A DNA stretch of 64,000 nucleotides from the NCBI RefSeq assembly GCF_042648405.1, contig NZ_JBHRXV010000011.1, positions 372,001 to 436,000 on the forward strand, in the 5' to 3' direction. Below are positions 18,422 through 28,296 of this stretch, piece by piece. The translations under genes were made by a program, and so were the position numbers. The notes under the pieces were generated by a model, which searched no databases, was not told the origin of the DNA, and was given only the letters and a program-made list of their open reading frames with translations. Position 1 is the first letter of the stretch; every line of letters starts with the position of its first letter. The DNA is from Sphingoaurantiacus capsulatus (GTDB lineage Bacteria > Pseudomonadota > Alphaproteobacteria > Sphingomonadales > Sphingomonadaceae).

Positions 18422-19003
18422 TCAGGGCTCTAGAATTTCAAAGCCCAGCGGCCGCGGCGGGACGCCGCCGTTGCACATCGTCGAGGGACAGGCTGACAGC
18501 GCCACGATCAGATCCATCTCGGCACGCAGCACCATCGCCGCGCCCGGCCACGAGCGCGCCGGGGCGATGCTGAGGCGGCCTTCCTCGTCGATCTCGACGT
18601 TCATGAAGAAGTTGAGCGTCTGCGGCAGGAACACGGGATCAATGCCCTGCCCGCGCAGCGCCGCGCTGAGATTGTCATGGCAATTGGGATGATCGTCGAT
18701 GCCATATTGCAGCGCATACATCTCGCGCGTGCAGGCGGCATAGAACATGTCGTGGCGCCCGACCTCGTCGGCGATGATGGTCAGCAGGCGATTGCTGCGA
18801 TCCGACCACAGCGCGTCGCCGGTCGAGAGCCGAACCTTCTCATTATAGTCGAAAGTCCGCCCGCTCGACAGCCGCTCGCTGCCGTCCGCCGAATAGGCGA
18901 CAAGGTCGCCGGTCTGGCCGCCCTCGGGGTCGACGAGGCGCAGATGCTCGCCCTTGCGCAGGCGCAACCCGACGCCGGACGCGGCGGGCACAAGATTCAA
19001 CAT
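18422..19003 (-). CDS. DUF1989 / urea carboxylase-associated family protein
   Basis: 193-residue protein of the DUF1989 family, members of which accompany urea carboxylase or act on small amidino/amino compounds. Seen: LRKGEHLRLVDPEGGQTGDLVAY at the N-terminus, HPNCHDNLSAAL in the middle and ALSACPSTMCNGG near the C-terminus; the His/Cys-rich segments could bind metal. The ATG at 19003 has AAGGG 8 nt upstream; a longer version to 19120 lacks family support. No urea carboxylase or allophanate hydrolase lies nearby, so the substrate is open. Confidence 0.82.
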   Translation of the reverse strand: MLNLVPAASGVGLRLRKGEHLRLVDPEGGQTGDLVAYSADGSERLSSGRTFDYNEKVRLSTGDALWSDRSNRLLTIIADEVGRHDMFYAACTREMYALQYGIDDHPNCHDNLSAALRGQGIDPVFLPQTLNFFMNVEIDEEGRLSIAPARSWPGAAMVLRAEMDLIVALSACPSTMCNGGVPPRPLGFEILEP

Positions 19004-19080
19004 AGCGGTAGCCCTTCGTTCAGGTTCCGCCAGGATAGGGCCGGCCAACGGCGAGTCCACACATGAACTTGCGCTTCCGG

Positions 19081-19407
19081 CTAACGCCCACCGGTGCGCT
19101 GCCAGCGGTTGATCAGCCACAGGTGCAGCGCGTGGACGGCCACGAACATCACCGCCATCACCGCTATGGCGAACGTCGCTTCATCGCTGGGTGATACGAT
19201 GTCCGACACCAGCGCGGCACTCAGGCAGATGATTGCCAGCAGCGGCGTGAACGCCAGCGCGATCCGGCGCGGCGCTGACCAGTTCACGTCGCCGTTCAGC
19301 CCCCACTGCATCGGCAGGCTGGGCTCGCCGTGCAGCCGGCGGTTGGCGCGCAGCGACATCGTCGAGAGCATCAGCACCACAACCGCTACAATCACGACAT
19401 CCAGCAT
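19081..19407 (-). CDS. Small integral membrane protein (DUF1648-like)
   Basis: 108 residues with three hydrophobic segments: about 2-17, 48-70 and 78-98. Between the first and second is SLPMQWGLNGDVNWSAPR, the 'P-x-x-W-x-x-x-G' pattern of DUF1648 membrane proteins. It begins upstream of the DUF1989 gene on the same strand (78-nt gap) and may be co-transcribed. Function unknown. Confidence 0.6.
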   Translation of the reverse strand: MLDVVIVAVVVLMLSTMSLRANRRLHGEPSLPMQWGLNGDVNWSAPRRIALAFTPLLAIICLSAALVSDIVSPSDEATFAIAVMAVMFVAVHALHLWLINRWQRTGGR

Positions 19408-19450
19408 CGGCCCTCTCCTGCTGCGCCGGCGCGGCGCGGGACAAGGAAAC

Positions 19451-19526
19451 TGGTGGGCGGTGACGGGCTCGAACCGCCGACCCTCTCGGTGTAAACGAGA
19501 TGCTCTACCAACTGAGCTAACCGCCC
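19451..19526 (-). tRNA. tRNA-Val (anticodon UAC)
   Basis: On the minus strand the RNA folds as acceptor GGGCGGT/ACCGCCC, D-arm GCTC..GAGC, anticodon stem TCTCG/CGAGA with loop TTTACAC (anticodon TAC), a T-arm with TTCGAGC, discriminator A and an encoded CCA (19451-19453). Length 76 nt. Its 5' half is duplicated at 21049-21086. Confidence 0.96.
19489..19526. repeat. Attachment-site copy within the functional tRNA-Val
   Basis: Begins GTGTAAACGAGATGCTCTAC and runs to the tRNA 5' end; identical to 21049-21086. The adjoining 19527-19570 also resembles 21087-21130. The repeat starts exactly in the anticodon loop/stem, a common crossover position for tRNA-targeting tyrosine recombinases. Confidence 0.85.
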
Positions 19527-19607
19527 TAAGGGTGGAAATGCCCTAGTTTCCTAGGGTTTCGGAAGCAAGGGCGTTTTGAGTTTGGGACTGGGGAGGACTC
19601 CCGCGGA

Positions 19608-19642
19608 CCCAAAAAATCCCCGCAATCCCCAAAAAATCCCCG
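19608..19642. repeat. Two 15-nt direct repeats near the left attachment copy
   Basis: CCCAAAAAATCCCCG occurs at 19608-19622 and 19628-19642, a 20-nt period. With three CCCCAAA copies near the other end of the element (20949-20984) these look like recombinase arm-binding or excisionase sites. The rest of 19527-19682 shows no gene. Confidence 0.5.
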
Positions 19643-19682
19643 AACCGCGTTCCGCCTTGGTTCGGGGTTCGTTTCGTTCAAG

Positions 19683-20072
19683 CTAGAATAGATGCACCCG
19701 CGTTATGCAGCCGCCCCCGACCTCAAAGACATATAGATTGTCCTCGACCTCGCCGTCCGACTTCTTACGAACCTTCGCAGCGATCGTGTCGGAACCATCG
19801 GACATCATGTCCAGCACTTCCAGCACGCCATCGACACGTGCACCCGCCGCCGCATTGGAAATTTCTGTAAGAAATGTCGCTGCCGGAATGCTCTTTTCCT
19901 CTACAGCATCTGTCCAAACGGCATTCGGAGCCAACTGCGCGCCCATGGCGACAAACTGACCGTTCCCAGCGTTTTCTATAAATTGCTCAACGGCGGCTCG
20001 ATGCGCGGCGTCGGTGCCCGTCTGCGTCGAGCAAGTGGCCGCTACAGAGGCAGCGAGCAACAATGCGATCAT
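19683..20072 (-). CDS. Small secreted SnoaL/NTF2-like protein
   Basis: 129 residues. The ATG at 20072 (MIALLLAASVAATCS) is chosen because GGGAGGG sits just upstream and translation begins with a short signal peptide; a longer reading to 20162 adds a non-signal leader. The segment HRAAVEQFIENAGNGQFVAM followed by APNAVWTD resembles the start of a SnoaL/NTF2-like cone fold. Cysteines in the leader and in GGGCITRV. It is cargo of the tRNA-Val element and divergent from the next gene. Substrate or partner unknown. Confidence 0.6.
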   Translation of the reverse strand: MIALLLAASVAATCSTQTGTDAAHRAAVEQFIENAGNGQFVAMGAQLAPNAVWTDAVEEKSIPAATFLTEISNAAAGARVDGVLEVLDMMSDGSDTIAAKVRKKSDGEVEDNLYVFEVGGGCITRVHLF

Positions 20073-20234
20073 ATTGTACCCTCCCGATTTCGCGACGATG
20101 CCACATGGCTGCGCGTCTGTGGAGGGGCTGCCTGTTGCACCCAGCGCAACATGATTGAACACCGCGCACGAAGGCGTTGCAGATTATCCGACGATGCATT
20201 CTACTCGTTCGCCATCGGGCTTTCGGGGGCGGGT

Positions 20235-20654
20235 ATGAAACTTCTGTGCGCGGCGATTGCCATCTCATTCGCATCCCCGGCAGTTGCGGGAACTGTTCAT
20301 TGGGCGACAAATTACTCGCGCGCTGAAGCCATAAGATTGGCTGACTCAGAGGCCGCGACGAGGGCGATACGAAAAGGCGTTTGCTACAGACCCGCGCGCG
20401 TAAGTGAATGCACCCTGGTCCCCAACCCGCTCCCTATGAAGATTCCTACGGGCACCGTGCCGCGACAAACTCCGATCGATGCGAAGCACTGGTCCAGGTG
20501 CTTCGCGATTAGCGCAAACCATAAAGGCTCATGCAAAGCCCATGAGACCACCTATGGTCCTGCCCCGGTCGTTGTTTACGAAACGGATTGGGACGATTGG
20601 CTGACTCTGACGCGAGTAAGGATCGGTCAGGCGTTTGACTCCATCGCAAATTGA
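20235..20654 (+). CDS. Small secreted hypothetical protein
   Basis: 139 residues. The ATG at 20235 opens a clear signal peptide (MKLLCAAIAISFASPAVAG) preceded by a G-rich Shine-Dalgarno-like stretch; the open frame continues upstream but lacks signal features. Mature part has three cysteines (GVCYRP, SECTL, RCFAI, KGSCKAH region gives four in total), suggesting disulfides. No family recognised. Element cargo, divergent from the SnoaL-like gene; codon use looks less GC-biased than the core genes. Confidence 0.55.
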   Translation: MKLLCAAIAISFASPAVAGTVHWATNYSRAEAIRLADSEAATRAIRKGVCYRPARVSECTLVPNPLPMKIPTGTVPRQTPIDAKHWSRCFAISANHKGSCKAHETTYGPAPVVVYETDWDDWLTLTRVRIGQAFDSIAN

Positions 20655-20696
20655 CGATCGGGCATCTGCCAAAAAAACTGCGCAGTGAATGACTGA

Positions 20697-20936
20697 TCGA
20701 GAGGCAAGTTCCACGATCTTCGCCATACCGCCGCCTCGCGCAATCAGCGCGCCTCGGGAAATCTCCTCATGACGATGACGCTCCTCGGACACTCGAATAT
20801 CAATACGACGCTCCGCTATGCGCACGTCAGTCAAACCGAGGTCTATGAGACGATGATCGCCGCCGAGAGACGGCCTGAGAGCCCCGCCAAGCCCGCCGTC
20901 GCTGGCAAGGTCGTCCCGATCCGAAAGCGCGCATGA
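20697..20936 (+). pseudogene. Tyrosine recombinase (integrase), C-terminal fragment
   Basis: An open frame between the stop at 20694-20696 and TGA at 20934-20936 encodes about 79 residues: FHDLRHTAASR (HxLR catalytic box), then LLGHSNINTTLRYAHV (the LGH box and the Tyr nucleophile), then a tail ending VVPIRKRA. These are the last catalytic segments of a phage/island integrase. The N-terminal arm-binding, core-binding and first Arg box are missing and no start precedes it, so it is a remnant. It ends about 110 nt from the right attachment copy, the usual place for an island integrase. Confidence 0.88.
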
Positions 20937-20948
20937 GCGGGGTTCCAG

Positions 20949-20984
20949 CCCCAAATTTCGGGGAATCCCCAAACTTCCCCCAAA
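20949..20984. repeat. CCCCAAA iterons beside the integrase remnant
   Basis: CCCCAAA occurs at 20949-20955, 20967-20973 and 20978-20984 just after the integrase stop. Related A-rich copies stand near the other end of the element. Likely arm-type recombinase sites; no gene is seen in 20937-21221. Confidence 0.45.
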
Positions 20985-21048
20985 CTGCGCCGACCGCGAG
21001 GCGAAAAACAGAGTAACTTCCTCTGCTTAGGGGGTCGGGGCAATCTTC

Positions 21049-21086
21049 GTGTAAACGAGATGCTCTACCAACTGAGCTAACCGCCC
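21049..21086. repeat. Second attachment-site copy (tRNA-Val 5' half)
   Basis: Identical over 38 nt to 19489-19526 but not followed by a T-arm, so it cannot make a tRNA. The region on its right (to about 21130) matches the tRNA upstream flank with scattered substitutions, indicating the original upstream region of the tRNA gene. Confidence 0.85.
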
Positions 21087-21221
21087 GAACGGTGGAAAAG
21101 CCCTAGATTCCTAGCCTGCAGGAAGCAAGGCAGATATCAGAGCCTGCGCCTCGCCATCCTACGGTATTATTCACCGTTGACGCGGGGCGCTCTCGTCGCG
21201 AGCATCCCCAGCGGGGGGAGT

Positions 21222-21746
21222 ATGACAGACGAGAAAACCTGTCCGCGCTGCGCGGAACCCGTGAAGGCGGCCGCCAAGATTTGTCGCTTCTGCAATTACG
21301 ATTTCGAGACTGGGACCGCGGCCCTCGTCCTAACGGCGCCGGCACCAGCCAAGAAGCCTGATTCAAGCGCTGGAGCTATAGGCTGCCTTGGGCTTCTTGC
21401 GATTATTTTCCTTATCTCGATGTGCAGCGGGAACGACGAGAACAAGAAGAACCCCGCGCAAGAAGCAGCAGAGGCTGCTGAGGAGAAGCGCAAAGGGTTC
21501 CATTGCCTGAGCGCTTGGGATGGATCTCATCGCGCCGTTGTTGATTCCGTCAAGGCGTCGCTTCGCGATCCCGACAGTTTCGAACACGATGAAACCAAAA
21601 TCACGCCCGTCGATGAGAAGGGGAAGCACGCTCTTTCGATGAAATTTCGCGCTAGGAACGGCTTCGGAGGAATGAATCTCGGTGTAGCTATCGCTTCTGT
21701 AGATAATGCAACCTGTGGAGCAACAGTAGTGGCGATCGACTCCTAG
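21222..21746 (+). CDS. Zinc-ribbon membrane protein
   Basis: 174 residues. The ATG at 21222 follows a GGGGGGAG ribosome-binding site. N-terminal CPRCAEPVKAAAKICRFCNYDF is a four-Cys zinc ribbon (CxxC-x12-CxxC). One transmembrane helix (AIGCLGLLAIIFLISMCSG, about residues 50-68) follows, then a charged linker and a C-terminal domain (AVVDSVKASLRDPDSFEHDET) of the kind found in secreted or exported stress-type proteins with 'vK..LrDPdSFe'. Function unknown. It lies immediately right of the second attachment copy. Confidence 0.75.
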   Translation: MTDEKTCPRCAEPVKAAAKICRFCNYDFETGTAALVLTAPAPAKKPDSSAGAIGCLGLLAIIFLISMCSGNDENKKNPAQEAAEAAEEKRKGFHCLSAWDGSHRAVVDSVKASLRDPDSFEHDETKITPVDEKGKHALSMKFRARNGFGGMNLGVAIASVDNATCGATVVAIDS

Positions 21747-21783
21747 TTGCCAGTTCTCGCCGCTCACCTTGTCGGACAGGAAG

Positions 21784-22839
21784 CTACTTCGCCGCTTTCA
21801 ACCGGCGCTTGAGCAGGTTGAACACCGCCTTCTCCTCGGCGCGCAGCTCGCCCTTCTTGTCCGCGCCCTTGGCGATGCGCAGGCCGAGGTCATGTTCGCT
21901 GAAGGCGCCGATGACTTCGGGGTGGATATAGGCCTTGCGGCAGACGGTCGGCGTGTTGCCGAGGGCGGCGGCGACGTCGCAGATGGCTTCCTTGAGGCGC
22001 GCCTTCACGCCGCGTTCGTTCTCCACCGGTTCGGCGGCGGCGAGGGCGAGCGCGGTGAGGACGGTGCCGGTCCAGGTGCGGAAGTCCTTGGCGGTGATGT
22101 CGCGGCCGGAAATTTCGCGGAGATAGTCGTTGATGTCGGTCGAGCTGACCTCGCAGCGCTCGCCGCTCTCGTCGAGGTACTGGAAGAGCTGCTGGCCGGG
22201 CAGTTCCTGGATCGACTTGACGATGCGCGCGACGCGGCGGTCGCGGATCGAGACGTTCCATGCCTTGCCGCTCTTGCCCTTGAAGGCGAAGCGGACCTCG
22301 CTGCCGTCGATGTCGACATGGCGGTTGCGCAAGGTCGACAGGCCAAAGCTTTTGTTCTGCTTGGCATAGTCGGCATTGCCGACGCGGATCATCGTCGTCT
22401 CGAGCAGGTGGACGATGGTTGCGAGCACTTTCTCGCGCGGCAGGCCGTGCTTACGCATGTCGGCGTCGACGCGTTCGCGGATCGCCGGCAGCGCGGCGGC
22501 GAACTCCAGCATGCGCTCATACTTATTGCTGTCGCGCGTCTCGCGGAACCTGGCGTGGTAGCGATATTGTTTGCGGCCCTTGGCGTCGCGGCCCGTGGCC
22601 TGGATATGGCCGTTGGCGCGGCGGCTGATCCACACATCGGTGTAGGCCGGCGGCACGGCAAGCGCGCGGATGCGGTCGAGCGTCTTCTCGTCGGTAACGC
22701 GGCTGCCGTCCGGGTGGAAATAGGCGAAGCTCTGCCCCTGCTTGCGGCGGGTGATGCCGGGCCGCTCATCGGAGACATAGGAGAGGCCCGCGGCTTCGGC
22801 GGCGGCCTCGGGATCAACGGATGGATCGTCGCGCGCCAT
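21784..22839 (-). CDS. DNA topoisomerase IB (poxvirus type)
   Basis: 351-residue type IB topoisomerase that relaxes supercoils via a 3'-phosphotyrosine. Catalytic region: TMIRVGNADYAKQNKSFGLSTLRNRHV (first Arg), KGKSGKAW (Lys loop), ITAKDFRTWTGT (second Arg), and CRKAYIHPEVI with nucleophile Tyr304. The ATG at 22839 has GAAGGCG close upstream; the longer frame starts inside the neighbouring tRNA region and is not credible. Bacterial homologues are chromosomal and non-essential. Confidence 0.93.
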   Translation of the reverse strand: MARDDPSVDPEAAAEAAGLSYVSDERPGITRRKQGQSFAYFHPDGSRVTDEKTLDRIRALAVPPAYTDVWISRRANGHIQATGRDAKGRKQYRYHARFRETRDSNKYERMLEFAAALPAIRERVDADMRKHGLPREKVLATIVHLLETTMIRVGNADYAKQNKSFGLSTLRNRHVDIDGSEVRFAFKGKSGKAWNVSIRDRRVARIVKSIQELPGQQLFQYLDESGERCEVSSTDINDYLREISGRDITAKDFRTWTGTVLTALALAAAEPVENERGVKARLKEAICDVAAALGNTPTVCRKAYIHPEVIGAFSEHDLGLRIAKGADKKGELRAEEKAVFNLLKRRLKAAK

Positions 22840-22908
22840 ATCGCCTTCGCATGCAGGATTATGCGGGGCTAACTGTCGGCAATCAGGGGAGTTCCACGAT
22901 CGGGGACA

Positions 22909-22983
22909 TGGTGGGCGCGGCAAGGATTGAACTTGCGACCCCCGCGGTGTGAACACGGTGCTCTACCACTGAGCTACGCGCCC
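22909..22983 (-). tRNA. tRNA-Val (anticodon CAC)
   Basis: Minus strand: acceptor GGGCGCG/CGCGCCC, D-arm GCTC..GAGC, anticodon stem CCGTG/CGCGG (one G-U pair) with loop TTCACAC, T-arm with TTCAATC, discriminator A and encoded CCA at 22909-22911. Length 75 nt. A second valine tRNA about 3.4 kb from the UAC species. Confidence 0.95.
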
Positions 22984-23118
22984 ATGTCCCCGTCGGAGCG
23001 GGTGCATTAGGCGAGCGCCCCGCCCTTGTCCAGCCCTCTCCGAGCCACTGCTTCGGAACCTCTGCACCGCCTCTCGGGTTGAGCCCTCAACCATCGGGGT
23101 CGGCCAAGGAGTCACCAC

Positions 23119-23697
23119 ATGAAGTTTCTGAAGAACATCGCCATTGCCAGCCTCGTCGGCTCGACCGCCCTGCTCGGCGCCGGCGCCGCCGGCGCTTTCC
23201 AGACCGCCGCGTCGACGGCGACCTCCAACCAGACCGCCGAACGAATGACGCCGAACATGCCGCTCGACATGAAGAGCTTCATCGACACGGCGAGCAGCAT
23301 CGGCGCGTTCGAGGTGGTGGCGAGCAAGCTGGCGCTTGAGCGCGGCGTCGGCGGTGAGGTGAAGACGTTCGCTGAAAAGGTGATCGCCGATCACACCGCT
23401 GCCAACGACGAGTTGACCGCGCTGATCGCGACGATGAACCCGCCGATGGCGCAGCCGAAGGATTTGAACGGCAAGTATAAGGGTCTGTTCCAGACGCTGA
23501 ACGAAGCCGGCCCCGGCAACGCCTCGACCCGCGCCTATGTGGATTCGCAGCGCGTCGCGCATAACGAGGCGGTGGCGCTGTTCACCGCCTATGCGCAGGG
23601 CGGCGACAACGCCCAGCTGCAGGCCTATGCCCGCAAGTACCTGCCCGCGCTGCAGGCGCATCTCGACCATATCCGCCGCATCGAGGCGATGCGCTGA
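23119..23697 (+). CDS. Secreted DUF4142 family protein
   Basis: 192 residues with a signal peptide (about 1-26, ending GAAGAF). The mature part is an all-helical DUF4142 bundle: FIDTASSIGAFEVVASKLALERG, VKTFAEKVIADHTAANDEL and the closing YLPALQAHLDHIRRIE. DUF4142 proteins are ferritin-like four-helix bundles found in periplasm, often stress-induced; no catalytic activity is assigned. An A/G-rich ribosome-binding site precedes the ATG. A bidirectional terminator separates it from hup. Confidence 0.88.
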   Translation: MKFLKNIAIASLVGSTALLGAGAAGAFQTAASTATSNQTAERMTPNMPLDMKSFIDTASSIGAFEVVASKLALERGVGGEVKTFAEKVIADHTAANDELTALIATMNPPMAQPKDLNGKYKGLFQTLNEAGPGNASTRAYVDSQRVAHNEAVALFTAYAQGGDNAQLQAYARKYLPALQAHLDHIRRIEAMR

Positions 23698-23722
23698 TCG
23701 CCGCTTCCGCAGCGGGATGCGA

Positions 23723-23748
23723 AAAGGGCGTCGGAGACGGCGCCCTTT
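23723..23748. terminator. Bidirectional hairpin between DUF4142 gene and hup
   Basis: AAAGGGCG (23723-23730) pairs with CGCCCTTT (23741-23748), 8 bp around a 10-nt loop that can pair further. A-tract on one side and T-tract on the other suit termination from both strands, and both genes converge on it. Confidence 0.75.
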
Positions 23749-23754
23749 ATCGTG

Positions 23755-24030
23755 TCAGGGGTTGCAGGCGTCCTTCAACGCCTTGCCGGCGCGAAACTTG
23801 GGCTGCGCGCTCGCCTTGATCTCCATCGGGGCGCCCGTCCGCGGGTTGCGCCCGGTCGAGCCCTTGCGCTTCGACAGGCTGAAGGTGCCAAAGCCGACCA
23901 GCCGCACCTCCTCGCCTCGCTCCAGGGAGGTGGAGATGCCGTCGATGACCGCCTCGACCGCGCGCGCGGCGTCGGCTTTCGCGAGGCCGGCTGCGTCGGC
24001 CACCGCGTTGATCAGATGCTGCTTGTTCAT
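23755..24030 (-). CDS. hupB: HU family DNA-binding protein
   Basis: 91-residue nucleoid protein. N-terminal MNKQHLINAVADAAGL and the beta-arm signature GFGTFSLSKRKGSTGRNPRTG match HU, with the usual RNPRTG arm tip that intercalates DNA. It stands downstream of lon, as in many proteobacteria, but a terminator (24121-24151) separates them. Confidence 0.95.
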   Translation of the reverse strand: MNKQHLINAVADAAGLAKADAARAVEAVIDGISTSLERGEEVRLVGFGTFSLSKRKGSTGRNPRTGAPMEIKASAQPKFRAGKALKDACNP

Positions 24031-24120
24031 GTGATGCGACTTGCCCCCAACTCACACAACTTACACCCGCGTGACCCTACGCGATGCGCCGCGCACTTAA
24101 GCTGGCAGGCTGTTGCCAAG

Positions 24121-24151
24121 TCAAAAGAAAACCGCCCCGAAAGGCGGTTTT
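24121..24151 (-). terminator. Rho-independent terminator of lon
   Basis: Minus strand: AAAACCGCC (24151-24143 complement) pairs with GGCGGTTTT around a 6-nt TTTCGG loop, followed by CTTTT. It lies 45 nt after the lon stop. Confidence 0.85.
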
Positions 24152-24195
24152 CATGATCGAGCCATAATCGTTACGGTTCAGTAACTTAACATAGG

Positions 24196-26580
<2,385 letters not shown>

Positions 26581-26629
26581 TCAGACGCTCCACTCCGGCA
26601 GGGCGAAACGCGCCTGCCGTCCACAACAG

Positions 26630-26657
26630 ATATGGGCGTGCGATGCGGCTGCATCAA
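26630..26657 (-). promoter_or_regulatory. Possible sigma-32 (RpoH) promoter of lon
   Basis: Reading the minus strand, TTGATG (26657-26652) and CCCATAT (26636-26630) are separated by 15 nt. This resembles the heat-shock pattern CTTGAA-N13-15-CCCCATnT and would start transcription roughly 40 nt before the lon ATG. Lon is RpoH-controlled in many proteobacteria. Assignment by eye only. Confidence 0.35.
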
Positions 26658-26758
26658 CTGCCCCCCACACAGCGCCCGCTGCCGTTCCCCACCGGACTCC
26701 GGAACACTGACCCCGCGAGGTTAACATGCGGTTCCGAAAAGCGAAGCGTGAACGCCCA

Positions 26759-26790
26759 AGAAAAATGGGCGGCCCCGAAAGGACCGCCCA
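26759..26790 (-). terminator. Rho-independent terminator of clpX
   Basis: TGGGCGG (26766-26772) pairs with CCGCCCA (26784-26790), extended by two C-G pairs beyond one mismatch around a CGAAA loop. On the minus strand the stem is followed by TTTTTC. It lies 23 nt after the clpX stop. Confidence 0.85.
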
Positions 26791-26812
26791 CATTTTCAGG
26801 CTGACTTGGCGG

Positions 26813-28078
26813 TTAAGCTGCGTCGCCGGCCGATTCCTTCTGCTGGCTGAAGATGCGGATCGGCTCCTTGGTGCCGCCGACCACATCCTTGTCGACGACG
26901 ATCTCGTCGACGCCCTGCATGCCCGGCAGGTCGAACATCGTGTCGAGCAGGATATTCTCCATGATCGAGCGAAGGCCGCGCGCGCCGGTCTTGCGCTCGA
27001 TGGCGCGCTTGGCGATCGCCGACAGCGCGTCCTGCGCGAAGGTGAGCTTCACGCCCTCCATATCGAACAGCTTGGCGTACTGCTTGATCAGCGCGTTCTT
27101 CGGCTCGACCAGGATCTTGATGAGCGCCGGCTCGTCGAGATCCTCGAGCGTCGCGATGACCGGCAGGCGGCCGACGAACTCGGGGATGAGACCGAATTTC
27201 AGCAGATCTTCCGGCTCGCAATGACGCAGCGTCTCGCCGGTGCGGCGCTCCTCGGGCGCGGCCACGAAGGCGCCGAACCCGATCGACTTGCCCTGCAGGC
27301 GGTCGCCGATGATCTTGTCCAGCCCGGCGAAGGCACCGCCGCAGATGAACAGGATGTTCGTCGTGTCGACCTGCAGGAACTCCTGCTGCGGATGCTTGCG
27401 CCCGCCCTGCGGCGGCACGGAGGCAGTGGTGCCTTCCATGATCTTCAGCAGCGCCTGCTGCACGCCCTCGCCCGACACGTCGCGGGTGATCGAGGGATTG
27501 TCCGCCTTGCGGCTGATCTTGTCGATTTCGTCGATGTAGACGATGCCGCGCTGCGCGCGCTCGACGTTGTAGTCGCTCGCCTGCAGCAGCTTCAGAATGA
27601 TGTTCTCGACGTCCTCGCCGACATAGCCCGCCTCGGTGAGCGTCGTCGCGTCGGCCATCGTGAACGGCACGTCGAGGATGCGCGCCAGCGTCTGCGCCAG
27701 CAGCGTCTTGCCGCAGCCGGTCGGGCCGACGAGCAGGATGTTCGACTTGGCGAGTTCGACCTCGGCGCCCTTCGCACCGTGGTTGAGGCGCTTGTAATGG
27801 TTGTGCACCGCCACCGACAGCACGCGCTTGGCGTGCGCCTGGCCGATTACGTAATCGTCGAGGACCTTGCAGATCTCGCGCGGGGTCGGGACGCCGTCCT
27901 TGGTCTTGACCAACGCGGTCTTGGTCTCTTCGCGGATGATGTCGTTGCAGAGCTCGACGCACTCGTCGCAGATGAACACCGTCGGGCCCGCAATGAGCTT
28001 CCGGACCTCATGCTGGCTCTTTCCGCAGAAGGAGCAGTAGAGGGTGTTCTTCGAGTCCCCGCCGCTGAGTTTCGTCAT
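26813..28078 (-). CDS. clpX: ClpX, ATPase subunit of Clp protease
   Basis: AAA+ unfoldase feeding ClpP; 421 residues. The N-terminal zinc-binding domain has Cys15, Cys18, Cys37 and Cys40 (LYCSFCGKS; FICDECVELC). Walker A is GPTGCGKTLLAQ, Walker B is IVYIDEIDKI, and the IGF-type ClpP-binding loop region follows (SIGFGAFVA). Located 218 nt downstream of clpP; that gap (28079-28296) holds no visible gene. Confidence 0.98.
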   Translation of the reverse strand: MTKLSGGDSKNTLYCSFCGKSQHEVRKLIAGPTVFICDECVELCNDIIREETKTALVKTKDGVPTPREICKVLDDYVIGQAHAKRVLSVAVHNHYKRLNHGAKGAEVELAKSNILLVGPTGCGKTLLAQTLARILDVPFTMADATTLTEAGYVGEDVENIILKLLQASDYNVERAQRGIVYIDEIDKISRKADNPSITRDVSGEGVQQALLKIMEGTTASVPPQGGRKHPQQEFLQVDTTNILFICGGAFAGLDKIIGDRLQGKSIGFGAFVAAPEERRTGETLRHCEPEDLLKFGLIPEFVGRLPVIATLEDLDEPALIKILVEPKNALIKQYAKLFDMEGVKLTFAQDALSAIAKRAIERKTGARGLRSIMENILLDTMFDLPGMQGVDEIVVDKDVVGGTKEPIRIFSQQKESAGDAA

Positions 28079-28296
28079 CGCTTACCCTTCTCGGCCGATA
28101 CACCGGCCCGCTCTTGCCGGCATCCTAGCCAGCTTTCCGCCCGCGACAATCCGAAAACAGGACTTCGCGGCCAGTGGTTGCCCCGCGCAGTGGCGGCGGC
28201 AGGCAACGGAACGCCTGTAACCCATCAGGCCTTCACGGGCCATTAACGCCCGATCTCGCGCCCGTTGCCATAGGGCAAACCGCCTCAGCCGTGTCT

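Larger units (their letters stand above)
19489..21086. mobile_element. Remnant of a tRNA-Val-integrated element
   Basis: A 38-nt perfect direct repeat (19489-19526 and 21049-21086), consisting of the tRNA-Val anticodon loop to 5' end, bounds 1.56 kb. Inside are two small divergent secreted-protein genes, the C-terminal end of a tyrosine recombinase, and CCCCAAA-type iterons near both ends. Base composition in the interior is lower in GC than the surrounding chromosome. Similarity between the two ends continues about 40 nt beyond each repeat with scattered differences. Seen directly: repeat and recombinase fragment. Inference: an integrative element that has lost most of its genes. Confidence 0.82.

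Noticed and set aside
19983..20234. Long upstream extension of the 139-residue secreted protein
   Set aside because: It overlaps the divergent gene's coding region and hides a well-formed signal peptide at 20235.
20695..20936. Integrase fragment as a complete small gene
   Set aside because: Only the last two catalytic boxes are present, no start codon or ribosome-binding site precedes the HDLRHT box, and the frame begins at a stop.
26726..28246. 506-residue plus-strand frame opposite clpX
   Set aside because: Antisense shadow of clpX with no recognisable motif.
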